NCBI GenBank assembly: GCA_965119215.1
Contig: CBCPKK010000018.1
Location: forward strand, 1 to 64,000
From: Buttiauxella sp965119215
GTDB taxonomy: Bacteria; Pseudomonadota; Gammaproteobacteria; Enterobacterales; Enterobacteriaceae
Direction: 5' to 3'
DNA: 64,000 bases
Positions 17,938-27,381 of the stretch are shown here, in pieces (positions within the stretch are counted from its first letter, which is position 1; each line of letters starts with the position of its first letter). Made by a program: the position numbers and the translations under genes. The notes under the pieces were generated by a model. That model was not told the DNA's origin. It made no database searches and was given only the letters and a program-made list of their open reading frames with translations.

Positions 17938-18534
17938 TCAGGACGCTAGTCCGAGAGCGCGTTTGACCGGAGCAAAACTACGACGATGATGCTCAGTAGC
18001 ACCATGCTCTGCCAGCTTTTCCAGATGGAAAGCGGTAGGGTAGCCCTTGTGTTGGGCAAAACCATATTGCGGAAAACAGAGATCAAGCTCTGTCATTTCA
18101 CGGTCGCGCGTCACTTTAGCAATTATTGATGCCGCGCTAATTTCTGCAACCCGGCTGTCACCTTTAACCACGGCAAGCGAAGGCATTGGTAACGCTGGGC
18201 AACGGTTACCATCAATCAATACATATTCAGGAACCACGGAAAGACCCGCAACAGCGCGCTGCATCGCTAACATCGTGGCATGTAAAATGTTTAATTGATC
18301 AATCTCTTCCGGCTCCGCACGGCCCAGGCTCCAGGACAGCGCTTTTTCGACAATTTCATCGTATAACGCGTTACGGCGTTTTTCCGAGAGTTTCTTCGAA
18401 TCTGCAAGGCCAATGATAGGCTTTGCGGGATCAAGAATAACCGCCGCTGTTACCACAGCGCCAACGAGCGGGCCACGGCCTACTTCATCGACACCGGCAA
18501 CCAGATGAGTATGAGGATAAATAAATTCAATCAT
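17938..18534 (-). CDS. rnhB: Ribonuclease HII
   Basis: Cuts the RNA strand at ribonucleotides embedded in DNA, starting ribonucleotide excision repair. The type 2 RNase H active-site motif DEVGRG (Asp16, Glu17) and later acidic residues (VLIDGN, and SIIAKVTRDREM) are present. 198 aa, full length. Its ATG overlaps the lpxB stop by four bases, so it is translationally coupled to lpxB. Confidence 0.96.
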   Translation of the reverse strand: MIEFIYPHTHLVAGVDEVGRGPLVGAVVTAAVILDPAKPIIGLADSKKLSEKRRNALYDEIVEKALSWSLGRAEPEEIDQLNILHATMLAMQRAVAGLSVVPEYVLIDGNRCPALPMPSLAVVKGDSRVAEISAASIIAKVTRDREMTELDLCFPQYGFAQHKGYPTAFHLEKLAEHGATEHHRRSFAPVKRALGLAS

Positions 18535-19679
18535 TGTGCGAGCTCCAGCACAGCATCTGCCGCTTGTTCATCGGCATTACAACGAATCTGCTGATGCAGG
18601 TCACGGAAGGTGTCATGCATTTGATGGCTTTGCGCACCGTCTTCAAGCAACGGAGCCAGTGCCTTCGCAAGCGCGTTGGGTTCACACTCTTCCTGCAATA
18701 ATTCTTTGACGAGTTCACGGCCAGCCAGAAGATTGGGCAGTGAAACGTAATCCGTTTTTACCAGGCGTTTAGCCAGCCAGAAGGTAAACGGTTTCATGCG
18801 ATAACCCACGACCATCGGGCATTTTGCCAGCATACACTCGAGTGCAGCGGTGCCCGACGCCAGCAATGCGGCATCGCTTGCCACCATTGCTTCTCTCCCT
18901 TGCCCATTGAGCAAGTGCATTGTCAGGTCTGGGGCAACTTCGGCTTTAATATGTTCGAATTGCTCACGTCGTTTAGCGTTAACCAGCGGAACGACTATTT
19001 CCAACTCTGGGAAACGTTCACGTAGCAAAAGAGCCGTTTTAAGGAAATCTGCGCTGAGCATTTCCACTTCTGCACCACGACTGCCAGGCAGCAAAGCCAG
19101 GCATTTGGCATCAGGGGAAATACCGAGTGTCGCACGTGCGGCGTTTTTATCAGGATCAAGCGGCATGGCATCCGCCATGGTATGACCGATAAACCGGCAC
19201 GGGACATTAAATCTATCGTAAAACGCTTTTTCGAAAGGCAGAAATGCGAGCACCAGATCCGTTGCTCTGCCAATTTTGAAAACGCGTTTTTGACGCCATG
19301 CCCAAACAGAGGGGCTGACGTAATGAATAGTGCGAATACCCTGTTTTTTGAGATTGCCTTCCAGCGTGATATTGAAATCAGGGGCATCAATACCGACAAA
19401 AACATCTGGCTGCAACTCAGTGAAGCGGCGCGTGAGGTCGGCACGAATATGAAGTAAACGACGCAGGCGACCGAGCACTTCAACAATGCCCATCACTGCC
19501 AGTTCTTCCATCTCATACCAGGCTTCACAGCCTTCGGCCTGCATCAATGGCCCTGCAACGCCCACAAAACGCGCATCAGGCACACGGGCTTTCAAGGCAC
19601 GAATAAGACCTGCACCAAGAATATCGCCGGAAGTTTCTCCGGCGACCAGGGCAATCGTAAGCGGACGACCAGGTTTCAT
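18531..19679 (-). CDS. lpxB: Lipid A disaccharide synthase
   Basis: GT19 glycosyltransferase that joins UDP-2,3-diacylglucosamine and lipid X into the lipid A disaccharide at the inner face of the cytoplasmic membrane. The 382-aa protein shows the family's N-terminal AGETSGDILGAGLI, VGIDAPDFN, LPGSRGAEV and SGTAALECML blocks. It starts directly after the lpxA stop codon without any gap and overlaps rnhB. Confidence 0.97.
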   Translation of the reverse strand: MKPGRPLTIALVAGETSGDILGAGLIRALKARVPDARFVGVAGPLMQAEGCEAWYEMEELAVMGIVEVLGRLRRLLHIRADLTRRFTELQPDVFVGIDAPDFNITLEGNLKKQGIRTIHYVSPSVWAWRQKRVFKIGRATDLVLAFLPFEKAFYDRFNVPCRFIGHTMADAMPLDPDKNAARATLGISPDAKCLALLPGSRGAEVEMLSADFLKTALLLRERFPELEIVVPLVNAKRREQFEHIKAEVAPDLTMHLLNGQGREAMVASDAALLASGTAALECMLAKCPMVVGYRMKPFTFWLAKRLVKTDYVSLPNLLAGRELVKELLQEECEPNALAKALAPLLEDGAQSHQMHDTFRDLHQQIRCNADEQAADAVLELAQ

Positions 19680-20468
19680 TTAGCGAATCAGACCACGCGT
19701 TGAACGAGCAAAGAATTCAACGAATGCGTTCACTTCTGGATGCTGCTCGGCAAGCTGAGCAATTTCCGGCTTAGCTTCTTCGAAGGTTTTTCCGCTACGG
19801 TAGAGAATTTTGTACGCGTTACGAACCGCGTGAATAGCTTCTCTACTGAAACCACGGCGCTTAAGCCCTTCGATGTTTACGCCAAACGGCGTTGCGTGGT
19901 TGCCCTGCGCAATAACATACGGCGGAACATCTTGTGCCACACCGGAACAACCACCCACCATAACGTGCGCACCAATAATGCAAAACTGGTGTACAGCGGT
20001 CATGCCGCCAATAATGGCGAAATCATCGACAGAAACGTGACCGGCAAGTGTTGCGTTATTTGCGAGGATACAGCGATTACCCACCGTACAGTCATGCGCT
20101 ACGTGAGCGTTGACCATCAGCAAGTTGTCACTACCCACCTTCGTCAAACCACCGCCCTGCTCTGTTCCGCGATGAATGGTGACGCTCTCGCGAATGCGGT
20201 TGCGATCGCCAATTTCCACACGAGTCGGTTCACCAGCGTATTTAAGATCCTGGTTAACTTCACCAATGGACGCGAACTGATAAATCTCGTTATCACGGCC
20301 AATAGTCGTATGACCATTTACCACAACATGAGACTTCAGAACGGTGCCGTCACCAATCTCAACATGCGGACCAACAACACAAAACGGGCCAATATGAACG
20401 TTAGCACCAATAACGGCACCTTCTTCCACAATGGCAGATGGATGAATAAAGGCGGATTTATCAATCAC
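19680..20468 (-). CDS. lpxA: UDP-N-acetylglucosamine acyltransferase
   Basis: First step of lipid A synthesis: moves R-3-hydroxymyristoyl from ACP to UDP-GlcNAc. 262 aa; the first 190 residues are hexapeptide repeats forming a left-handed beta helix, and the catalytic histidine is in the VNAHVAHDC stretch (about His125). The last 70 residues are the helical C-terminal domain. It is three bases downstream of fabZ, which competes for the same 3-hydroxyacyl-ACP pool. Confidence 0.97.
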   Translation of the reverse strand: MIDKSAFIHPSAIVEEGAVIGANVHIGPFCVVGPHVEIGDGTVLKSHVVVNGHTTIGRDNEIYQFASIGEVNQDLKYAGEPTRVEIGDRNRIRESVTIHRGTEQGGGLTKVGSDNLLMVNAHVAHDCTVGNRCILANNATLAGHVSVDDFAIIGGMTAVHQFCIIGAHVMVGGCSGVAQDVPPYVIAQGNHATPFGVNIEGLKRRGFSREAIHAVRNAYKILYRSGKTFEEAKPEIAQLAEQHPEVNAFVEFFARSTRGLIR

Positions 20469-20471
20469 GTA

Positions 20472-20927
20472 TTAACTCTCCCGGCTGCGGGCACACATCA
20501 TAGTTGCTTCGCAGACAATTTTACCGTCAACGGTTGCTACGCCTTTAAAGCGCGTCAGACCACGGCGGGTTTTCTCGAAAGTAACTTCCATGACCATCTG
20601 GTCACCAGGCACGACTGGACGCTTGAAACGCGCTTCATCGATACCAGCAAAGTAGTAAAGCTCACCAGGTTCCAGTTTGCCCACGCTTTTAAACGCAAGA
20701 ATACCAGTGGCTTGCGCCATCGCTTCAAGAATCAGCACACCCGGGAAAATCGGTTTACCAGGGAAGTGGCCCTGGAAAAACGGCTCATTTACTGTGACAT
20801 TTTTTACTGCACGTAAAAAACGCCCTTCTTCAAAATCCAGCACGCGATCAACCAGCAAGAACGGGTAACGGTGCGGCAGAAGTTCTAAAATCTCTTCGAT
20901 GTGCAGAGTATGAGTGTCGGTAGTCAA
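20472..20927 (-). CDS. fabZ: 3-hydroxyacyl-ACP dehydratase FabZ
   Basis: Dehydrates 3-hydroxyacyl-ACP to trans-2-enoyl-ACP in fatty acid elongation. Hot-dog fold of 151 aa, with catalytic His54 (FQGHFPG) and Glu68 (LILEAMAQ). The start is a TTG at 20927 (protein TTDTHTLHIEEIL after fMet), supported by AGGAAGAG just upstream and by the same TTG start in E. coli. The longer reading from 20954 is not needed. A hairpin lies between it and lpxD. Confidence 0.95.
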   Translation of the reverse strand: MTTDTHTLHIEEILELLPHRYPFLLVDRVLDFEEGRFLRAVKNVTVNEPFFQGHFPGKPIFPGVLILEAMAQATGILAFKSVGKLEPGELYYFAGIDEARFKRPVVPGDQMVMEVTFEKTRRGLTRFKGVATVDGKIVCEATMMCARSRES

Positions 20928-20969
20928 GATACTCTTCCTGTCTAAATGTACCAAATGACAATAATAACA

Positions 20970-21004
20970 CGGCCTGCGACTATCTCGGGATAGCTAGCAG
21001 GCCG
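20970..21004 (-). terminator. Two-tier intergenic hairpin between lpxD and fabZ
   Basis: Outer 8-bp stem CGGCCTGC / GCAGGCCG encloses an inner CTATC / GATAG stem with a 4-base loop. Leftward, it is followed by TGTTATTATTGTC, which is T-rich but not a proper T run. It could be a partial attenuator or an mRNA processing or stability element inside the envelope operon. Confidence 0.55.
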
Positions 21005-21043
21005 CAAATCAGTAAGCACTAACGCGTCTTGGGCGGGTGACTT

Positions 21044-22069
21044 TTAGTCTTGTTGATTGATTTTTTTCTCAACGGATTTCAAGCGCTTGCTGATCTCGTC
21101 AATATTCATCACCAACGCGGCTGTTTTACGCCACACTTTGTTCGGCTGTAACGGAATACCTGAGGAATAAACTCCCGGCTCTGTGATAGGGCGCATTACC
21201 ATGCCCATTCCAGTCACCGTGACTTTATCGCAGATTTCCATATGACCGTTGATTACACTGGCACCACCAATCATGCAGTAGCGACCAATTTTCAGGCTGC
21301 CTGCCATGATGACACCGCCAGCAACGGCAGTATTGTCGCCAATCACGACGTTATGTGCAATCTGGCATTGATTATCAATGATAACACCATTGCCAATAAT
21401 CGTATCGTCCAGTGCACCACGGTCAATTGTAGTACAGGCACCGATCTCAACACGGTCGCCAATGATCACACGGCCTAACTGAGGGATCTTCACCCAGTTA
21501 CCACGATCGTTAGCATACCCAAAACCATCTGAACCAATGACGGTGCCGGACTGAACCAGACACTGCTCACCAATCTGGATTTCGTGGTAAATCGAGACAT
21601 TCGCCCACAGGCGAGTGCCAGCACCCACTGTGGTATTTTTACCGACGAAGCAACCAGGGCCAATCACGACGTTATCACCCAGCACTACGCCAGACTCGAT
21701 AACCGCATTTGCACCAATGGCTACGTTTTTACCCAGCGTCGCACTCGCATCAATAACCGCGCTCGGCGCGATGTTTTGAGCAGGTTGCGGCGTGGAATCA
21801 AGAATTTGCGCCATGCGAGCATAAGTCAGGTAGGGGTTCTTCACTACCAGAGCTGCGCTATGTGCGAAGGGAAGATCGGCTTCAGTCATTACGACGGCAG
21901 AAGCCTGGCAAACAGCCAATTGCTCACGGTAACGAGGATTCACCATGAAAGTAATTTGGCCAGCCTGGGCCGCTTGCATAGATGCAACGCCGGTGATGAC
22001 GAGTTCGCCATCACCGTGCAATTCTGCATCCAACTGCTGGGCTAAATCAGCCAGTCGAATTGAAGACAT
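21044..22069 (-). CDS. lpxD: UDP-3-O-(3-hydroxymyristoyl)glucosamine N-acyltransferase
   Basis: Third step of lipid A synthesis: N-acylates UDP-3-O-acylglucosamine from hydroxymyristoyl-ACP. 341 aa: an N-terminal uridine-binding domain (to about 100), a left-handed beta helix of hexapeptide repeats with the catalytic histidine in CQIAHNVVIG (about His239), and a C-terminal helix (SKRLKSVEKKINQQD) that contacts ACP. The ATG is three bases after the skp stop codon. Confidence 0.97.
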   Translation of the reverse strand: MSSIRLADLAQQLDAELHGDGELVITGVASMQAAQAGQITFMVNPRYREQLAVCQASAVVMTEADLPFAHSAALVVKNPYLTYARMAQILDSTPQPAQNIAPSAVIDASATLGKNVAIGANAVIESGVVLGDNVVIGPGCFVGKNTTVGAGTRLWANVSIYHEIQIGEQCLVQSGTVIGSDGFGYANDRGNWVKIPQLGRVIIGDRVEIGACTTIDRGALDDTIIGNGVIIDNQCQIAHNVVIGDNTAVAGGVIMAGSLKIGRYCMIGGASVINGHMEICDKVTVTGMGMVMRPITEPGVYSSGIPLQPNKVWRKTAALVMNIDEISKRLKSVEKKINQQD

Positions 22070-22072
22070 TAC

Positions 22073-22573
22073 TTATTTAACCTGTTTCAGTACATCGGCA
22101 GTGATGTCTTTCACGCTGCTGCCTGCATAAGCAACAGTGTTAGTGTCCAGCACTACGTCGTAACCTTTGTCGTCAGCAACTTTCTTCACTGCGCTTTGAA
22201 TGCGAGTCACCAGTTTGCCACGTTCTTCGTTAGAACGACGTTGACGATCCTGCTCGAAAGCTTGTGCTTTGGTCTGGAACTGTTGGCGCTGAGCCATCAG
22301 ATCTTTTTCCGTTTTGCTACGGTCAGCAGCTTTCATGGTAGAACCATCACGTTGCAGCTTTTGCATTTTGGATTGCAGATCGCCTTCCATATTTTGCAAT
22401 TCGCTCGCGCGGCCTTTGAACTCGTTTTCCAGAGTTTTGGACACACCGGTAGTTTGTGCAACCTGTTGGAACAGATTACCCATGTTTACAACAGCGATGC
22501 TTTCAGCTGCCTGAACACTAGCTGATGCAGCCATAGCGATGCCAAGACCTGCAGCAAATAACCACTTTTTCAC
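22073..22573 (-). CDS. skp: Periplasmic chaperone Skp
   Basis: Trimeric jellyfish-like holdase that carries unfolded outer membrane proteins through the periplasm to BamA. The 166-aa precursor starts at a GTG (VKKWLFAAGLG), with TAAGGAG 8 bases upstream, and has a Sec signal peptide cut after SVQA. Then comes the Skp/OmpH domain with long charged coiled-coil arms (about residues 50-130) and the conserved end DVLKQVK. Longer upstream readings run through the bamA-skp spacer and are rejected. E. coli Skp is 161 aa. Confidence 0.95.
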   Translation of the reverse strand: MKKWLFAAGLGIAMAASASVQAAESIAVVNMGNLFQQVAQTTGVSKTLENEFKGRASELQNMEGDLQSKMQKLQRDGSTMKAADRSKTEKDLMAQRQQFQTKAQAFEQDRQRRSNEERGKLVTRIQSAVKKVADDKGYDVVLDTNTVAYAGSSVKDITADVLKQVK

Positions 22574-22623
22574 AATAAACTCCTTACCATCCCGTATGTG
22601 TCCTAAGACACTCTTTTTGCGTG

Positions 22624-22650
22624 CGCCAGTTCTGCATTTGCGAACTGGCG
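22624..22650 (-). other. Hairpin in the bamA-skp spacer
   Basis: Perfect 9-bp inverted repeat CGCCAGTTC / GAACTGGCG with a 9-base loop, 23 to 50 bases before the skp ribosome-binding site. No T run follows on either strand, so it is not an ordinary terminator. An mRNA stability or processing element separating bamA from skp expression is possible. Confidence 0.5.
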
Positions 22651-22693
22651 TCATCGCTACACTGCTATTGCGCAGTTCCTTTGCGCAGAACAA

Positions 22694-25111
22694 TTACCAG
22701 GTTTTACCAATGTTAAACTGGAACTGTTCCGCTTTGTCGCCGTCGTATTTTTTGAACGGTTGGGCATAAGAGAACACCAACGGCCCCAACGGAGACATCC
22801 ATTGCAATGCTAAACCTGCTGACATACGAATATTGCTTGGGTCACTATAATCCGGTACCCCAGCATCTTTCATTTGCTGAGTATTATCCCAGTGAGTATC
22901 CCAGACGGTACCCATGTCCACGAACAGAGAGGTACGAACGGAGTTCGCATACTTCTCGCTCAGGAATGGCGTAGGCGTGATAAGTTCGAAACTTGCCACT
23001 GCCATTGCGTTACCGCCGACTGCATCATCAGAACTACACACGTCTTTTGACGAAGCCTTGTTACAGTTATCTGTGTCGTTGCCGCCGTAATAAACCGCTT
23101 TCGGACCAATGTTATTGGACTGGAAACCACGGACGGTACTGGAACCACCGGCATAGAAGTTTTCATAGAACGGCATTTCTTTACCGCCAAGGCCATCACC
23201 GTAGCCCCAACGCGTACGACCTAACATTACCCAGGTATGATCTTCATCAATTGGGAAGTAGCTCGCCGTATCCAACGTCGCTTTATAGAACTCGTTATCA
23301 GAGCCTGGTACGGTAACTTTACCGTTCAGGTTCACACGTGAGCCTTCGGTTGGGAAGTAACCACGGTCGAGTTTGTTATATGTCCAGCCGTAGTTCAGCG
23401 TGAAATCGTCTGCCGCAAAACCATTGTCATCAGATGATGTACTGGCTTTTTGACCGACTGAATCCAGATAACGCCACATCGCCACCTGCGGCTGCATGTT
23501 AGACAGGTCGTTATGTACGTAACCTAAGCCCAGACGCAACGTGTTGTTTTCATTAACCGGGAAGCCAAGTGTCCCATCTACACCGTAACTGGTGTTGGTG
23601 TAGTCAGAAAGGTCCGCGTCATCTGCTTTAAAGTCGTTGTAGAAGATACGGCCGCCAAGGCTCACACCATCAACGGTAAAGTACGGGTCGGTTAACGACA
23701 ATTCAGCATAAGTCTGATAATCGTTTTTGGTCCCGTTGATACCGACAGAGTAACCCGTTCCTAACCAGTTATCCTGCTGGACACCAACCTGGAAACTGAT
23801 ACCACTTTCAGTACCGTAACCCACACCGAAGTTGAAGCTACCGGTGTTACGTTCTTTAACTTTGTACACCACGTCAACCTGGTCAGGGCTACCTGACACA
23901 CGCTGTGTATCAACGTCGACAGTTTCGAAGTAACCCAAACGGTTCAGACGATCTTTGCCTGAGTCCACAAGGTCGCTGCCCAGCCAGGTCCCTTCCATCT
24001 GACGCATTTCGCGGCGCAAAACGGAGTCTTTACTGGTGTCGTTGCCTTCAAAACGAATCTTGCGCACGTAGTAACGGTTGCCAGAATCAACGTTCACATG
24101 CAGTTTAACGGTCTTGTCTGCATCGTTGATTTCAGGTTGCGTTTGTACACGCGGATAGGCGTAACCATAACGACCCAACAATTTCTTGATGTCGTCTTCC
24201 ATCTTGGTCACTTTAGTGCCGTTATAAAGCTCGCCGGGTTTCAGTTTAGTCAGCGTTTCAATTTCTGCTGAATGCCCAGCCAGATTACCGTTCACCGTCA
24301 CACCAGCAATCTTGTACTGATCGCCTTCGGTAACGTTGATGGTAACGTAAATGCTTTTCTTATCAGGCGTCAGGCTGACCTGCGTGGAGTCGATGTTAAA
24401 TCGAGCATAACCACGGTCCAGGTAGTAGCTGCGCAGTGTTTCGAGGTCACCGGCAAGCTTCTGCTTCTGATATTTACGATCGCCCACCACGTTCCACCAC
24501 GGCACTTCATCGCGCAACTGGAAGTGCGAAATGAGTTCGTCGGTCGTAAACGCATGGTTGCCTACGATGTTGATTTGCTGAATTTTGGCAGAAACGCCTT
24601 CCTGGAATACCAGTTTCAGGTCAACACGGTTACGCGGCAATGGCGTAACAACGGCTTTCACGCTGGCACTGTACTTACCAACGCTGTAGTAGAAATCTTC
24701 CAGCCCTTTTTCAATATCAGCAAGGGTTGTGCGATCCAATGATTCACCGACACGCACACTAGAAGCCTCGAGGTTCTGTTTGAGCATGTCGTCCTTCACG
24801 GACTTGTTACCGGAGAAAGTAATACTCGCGATTGTCGGGCGTTCTTTCACCTGAACAACTAACGTTTCGCCATCACGAAGTACCCGGACATCTTCGAAGT
24901 TCCCGGTAGCAAACAGTGAACGAATAGTATTACTGATATCCTCATCAGAGACAGTGTCGCCTACGCGAACCGGCATACTGAGGAGGGCCGCACCGACGGC
25001 GACTCGCTGCAGGCCTTCGAAATGAATATCCTTCACTACGAACCCGTCTGCACCGTATACGGTGGCGCTGCTAAACAGCAGCGACGCTATGAGCAACTTT
25101 TTCATCGCCAT
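22694..25111 (-). CDS. bamA: Outer membrane protein assembly factor BamA
   Basis: Core of the Bam complex that folds beta-barrels into the outer membrane. The 805-aa precursor has a signal peptide (cut after TVYG), five POTRA domains to about residue 420 and a 16-strand Omp85 barrel ending FNIGKTW with the C-terminal aromatic signature. The VRGF motif of loop 6 (STVRGFQSNN) is present. The surface part of loop 6 holds a cysteine pair (DNCNK, KDVCSS) as in E. coli, but the loop is several residues shorter. It lies between rseP and skp. Confidence 0.98.
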   Translation of the reverse strand: MAMKKLLIASLLFSSATVYGADGFVVKDIHFEGLQRVAVGAALLSMPVRVGDTVSDEDISNTIRSLFATGNFEDVRVLRDGETLVVQVKERPTIASITFSGNKSVKDDMLKQNLEASSVRVGESLDRTTLADIEKGLEDFYYSVGKYSASVKAVVTPLPRNRVDLKLVFQEGVSAKIQQINIVGNHAFTTDELISHFQLRDEVPWWNVVGDRKYQKQKLAGDLETLRSYYLDRGYARFNIDSTQVSLTPDKKSIYVTINVTEGDQYKIAGVTVNGNLAGHSAEIETLTKLKPGELYNGTKVTKMEDDIKKLLGRYGYAYPRVQTQPEINDADKTVKLHVNVDSGNRYYVRKIRFEGNDTSKDSVLRREMRQMEGTWLGSDLVDSGKDRLNRLGYFETVDVDTQRVSGSPDQVDVVYKVKERNTGSFNFGVGYGTESGISFQVGVQQDNWLGTGYSVGINGTKNDYQTYAELSLTDPYFTVDGVSLGGRIFYNDFKADDADLSDYTNTSYGVDGTLGFPVNENNTLRLGLGYVHNDLSNMQPQVAMWRYLDSVGQKASTSSDDNGFAADDFTLNYGWTYNKLDRGYFPTEGSRVNLNGKVTVPGSDNEFYKATLDTASYFPIDEDHTWVMLGRTRWGYGDGLGGKEMPFYENFYAGGSSTVRGFQSNNIGPKAVYYGGNDTDNCNKASSKDVCSSDDAVGGNAMAVASFELITPTPFLSEKYANSVRTSLFVDMGTVWDTHWDNTQQMKDAGVPDYSDPSNIRMSAGLALQWMSPLGPLVFSYAQPFKKYDGDKAEQFQFNIGKTW

Positions 25112-25141
25112 CGTTGTTATGCGTTCTTCCTAACCTACTCT

Positions 25142-26494
25142 CTAAAACCGAGAGAAATCATTGAAAAGTGCAAGCCCCATCAACAGCACCAGCAATATAG
25201 AACCAATGCGGTAACTAAAGTCTTGAACTCGCTCGGAAACCGGCCCACCTTTCAGCTTTTCAATCGCCAAAAAGAGCAGATGCCCCCCGTCCAGGACGGG
25301 TAACGGAAACAGGTTGATAATCCCCAGATTGACGCTAATCAGCGCCAGGAACATCAGATAGTAAATCAACCCAGATTCCGCTGACATCCCTGCCCCTTGA
25401 GCTATAGAGATTGGCCCACTGAGGTTATTCAGTTTGATGTCACCGGTTATTAATTTTCCCAGCATGTTGACCGTCAGCTTCATCAGTTGCCAGGTTTTAT
25501 CCGTGGCTTCTGCTACTGCAGCAAACGGCCCATACTGGCGCACTGTTTTGTACTCATCAGGCAGCGGGATAACCTTTGGTACTACACCCGCAAACCCTTC
25601 AGCCTTCTCGCCACCCGGCTTTGTATCCGGTATCAGCGTTAAAGACAAGATAGCCCCTTGCCTTTCTATTTCTAGTTCCAGTGCGTGACCTGGATTGTCA
25701 CGCACCTGACTAACAAATTCTGTCCACTGAGTCAGTGCCGCACCGTTGACTTTAACGATCCTGTCTCCAGCTTGCAAACCTGCTTTGTTGGCAGCAGAGT
25801 TTGGCTGCACTTCTTGTAATACTGTTTCAATTTGCGGACGACGAGGCCCGATACCCAGGGAGGTTATCGGATCTTGCTTCTCTGGCTCAAACTGCCAGTG
25901 GCGCAAATCGAGTGTTTTTTCACTACGCAAATCAGAGCCTAACGGTGCCATCGTCACATTGACGCTGTCATCGCCAATTTTGCCCATCAGCGCAAGTTGA
26001 ACTGATTCCCAATCAGGCGTTTCGATACCATCTATCGCTTTAAGTTCCATGCCTGGTGCAATTTGTGCTTCTGCCGCTATCGAGTTGGGCATTACTTCGC
26101 CAATAACCGGACGAACGCCAGGGACACCAATAATAAACACAAGCCAATAGGCAAACACAGCGAAGATAAAGTTGGCAATCGGACCGGCGGCAATAATTGC
26201 AGCTCGTTGAGAAACGGTTTTGTTATTGAAGGCCTGATGGCGTAGTTCCGGCGTTACCGGCTCAACACGTTCATCAAGCATTTTGACATAACCACCCAGC
26301 GGGATGAGGGCGATTACAAATTCGGTACCGTGGCGGTCGCAGCGTCGCCAGAGCGCTTTACCAAAACCAATGGAAAAGCGCTCTACTTTGACGCCACAGC
26401 GGCGAGCAACCCAAAAATGGCCGAACTCATGCACGGTAATTAAAACACCCAGTGCAACAATAAATGCAGCCAAATTCCAGAGTAAGCTCAGCAT
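25142..26494 (-). CDS. rseP: Site-2 intramembrane protease RseP
   Basis: Zinc metalloprotease of the inner membrane that cuts RseA after DegS, releasing sigmaE, and clears signal peptide remnants. 450 aa: first helix with the HExxH zinc site (His22, Glu23, His26 in VHEFGHF), two tandem periplasmic PDZ domains (about 125-310), and a later helix with the third ligand region (LPVLDGGH). It precedes bamA and skp, the type of genes sigmaE controls. Confidence 0.97.
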   Translation of the reverse strand: MLSLLWNLAAFIVALGVLITVHEFGHFWVARRCGVKVERFSIGFGKALWRRCDRHGTEFVIALIPLGGYVKMLDERVEPVTPELRHQAFNNKTVSQRAAIIAAGPIANFIFAVFAYWLVFIIGVPGVRPVIGEVMPNSIAAEAQIAPGMELKAIDGIETPDWESVQLALMGKIGDDSVNVTMAPLGSDLRSEKTLDLRHWQFEPEKQDPITSLGIGPRRPQIETVLQEVQPNSAANKAGLQAGDRIVKVNGAALTQWTEFVSQVRDNPGHALELEIERQGAILSLTLIPDTKPGGEKAEGFAGVVPKVIPLPDEYKTVRQYGPFAAVAEATDKTWQLMKLTVNMLGKLITGDIKLNNLSGPISIAQGAGMSAESGLIYYLMFLALISVNLGIINLFPLPVLDGGHLLFLAIEKLKGGPVSERVQDFSYRIGSILLVLLMGLALFNDFSRF

Positions 26495-26505
26495 ATAACC
26501 TTCCG

Positions 26506-27363
26506 TTAAATCGTCCTGAATACCAGCAATAACAGACAGGCAAATACCGGTACTGCTGCTGTGAGGCTATCAATGCGGTCAAGAATACCACCATGACCGG
26601 GGATCAGGTGACCGCTATCTTTAATCCCTGCTTCACGCTTAAACATGCTTTCGGTTAAATCGCCCAGCACAGATGCAAGAGCGGCAATGACCGAACAGGT
26701 CAACAGGATAACCGGTGCCACATCCAGATTCGCCCACATGCCAAACAGCAAGGAGATAATTGCAGAAGTGAATAATCCACCAAAGAAGCCCTGCCATGTT
26801 TTACCGGGTGACACTTTCGGTGCAAGTTTATGTTTGCCGAACATTTTGCCAAACATATAGGCACCGGAGTCAGCGCCCCAGACCAGCACCATCACATACA
26901 ACAGCCAGATTGAGCCGGTGTAATGGTTGATATCGTAATGCCAGTTACGCAGTACAATCATGCCCCAGAAAAACGGCACAATCGTCAATACGCCGAATAT
27001 CAGACGTAGCGTTTTAGAATTACGCCAGAGGGTTGCAGAGCCTGGATAGAATAACACCAGCAGCAGTGCTGCAAACCACCAGGCGAGTGAAGCCCAGAGT
27101 GATGCTTCAACCAACGGAATATGGACTGTACGCTGGTATTCAGGCAATGCATACAGCATCAGCGCCAATAACAGACCGCATAGCACTGCCAGCCAGACAC
27201 GTTGTGAACGCGCTTTAAAGCCTGCCAGTTGTCCCCATTCCCAGGCTGCAATCATACAAACCACAAGGGTTGTAATCGCAAATCCTACAGGTGGAAGCCA
27301 AAACAACGCGGCTATGACCACCGGGATTAAAATAAACGCAGAAAGCAGGCGATACTTTAGCAA
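26506..27363 (-). CDS. cdsA: Phosphatidate cytidylyltransferase
   Basis: Makes CDP-diacylglycerol from CTP and phosphatidic acid, the branch point for all phospholipids. 285 aa with about eight transmembrane helices. The CDS signature, running from GDLTESMFKR to GGILDRIDS, lies near residues 220-255. 11 bases separate it from rseP and 18 from uppS. Confidence 0.96.
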   Translation of the reverse strand: MLKYRLLSAFILIPVVIAALFWLPPVGFAITTLVVCMIAAWEWGQLAGFKARSQRVWLAVLCGLLLALMLYALPEYQRTVHIPLVEASLWASLAWWFAALLLVLFYPGSATLWRNSKTLRLIFGVLTIVPFFWGMIVLRNWHYDINHYTGSIWLLYVMVLVWGADSGAYMFGKMFGKHKLAPKVSPGKTWQGFFGGLFTSAIISLLFGMWANLDVAPVILLTCSVIAALASVLGDLTESMFKREAGIKDSGHLIPGHGGILDRIDSLTAAVPVFACLLLLVFRTI

Positions 27364-27381
27364 AAGTGACCCCCAACAGGC

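Noticed and set aside
19740..20816. 358-codon open frame on the + strand opposite lpxA and fabZ
   Set aside because: Composition (many Asn, Thr, His) is that of an antisense shadow of hexapeptide-repeat genes; no ribosome-binding site or known domain.
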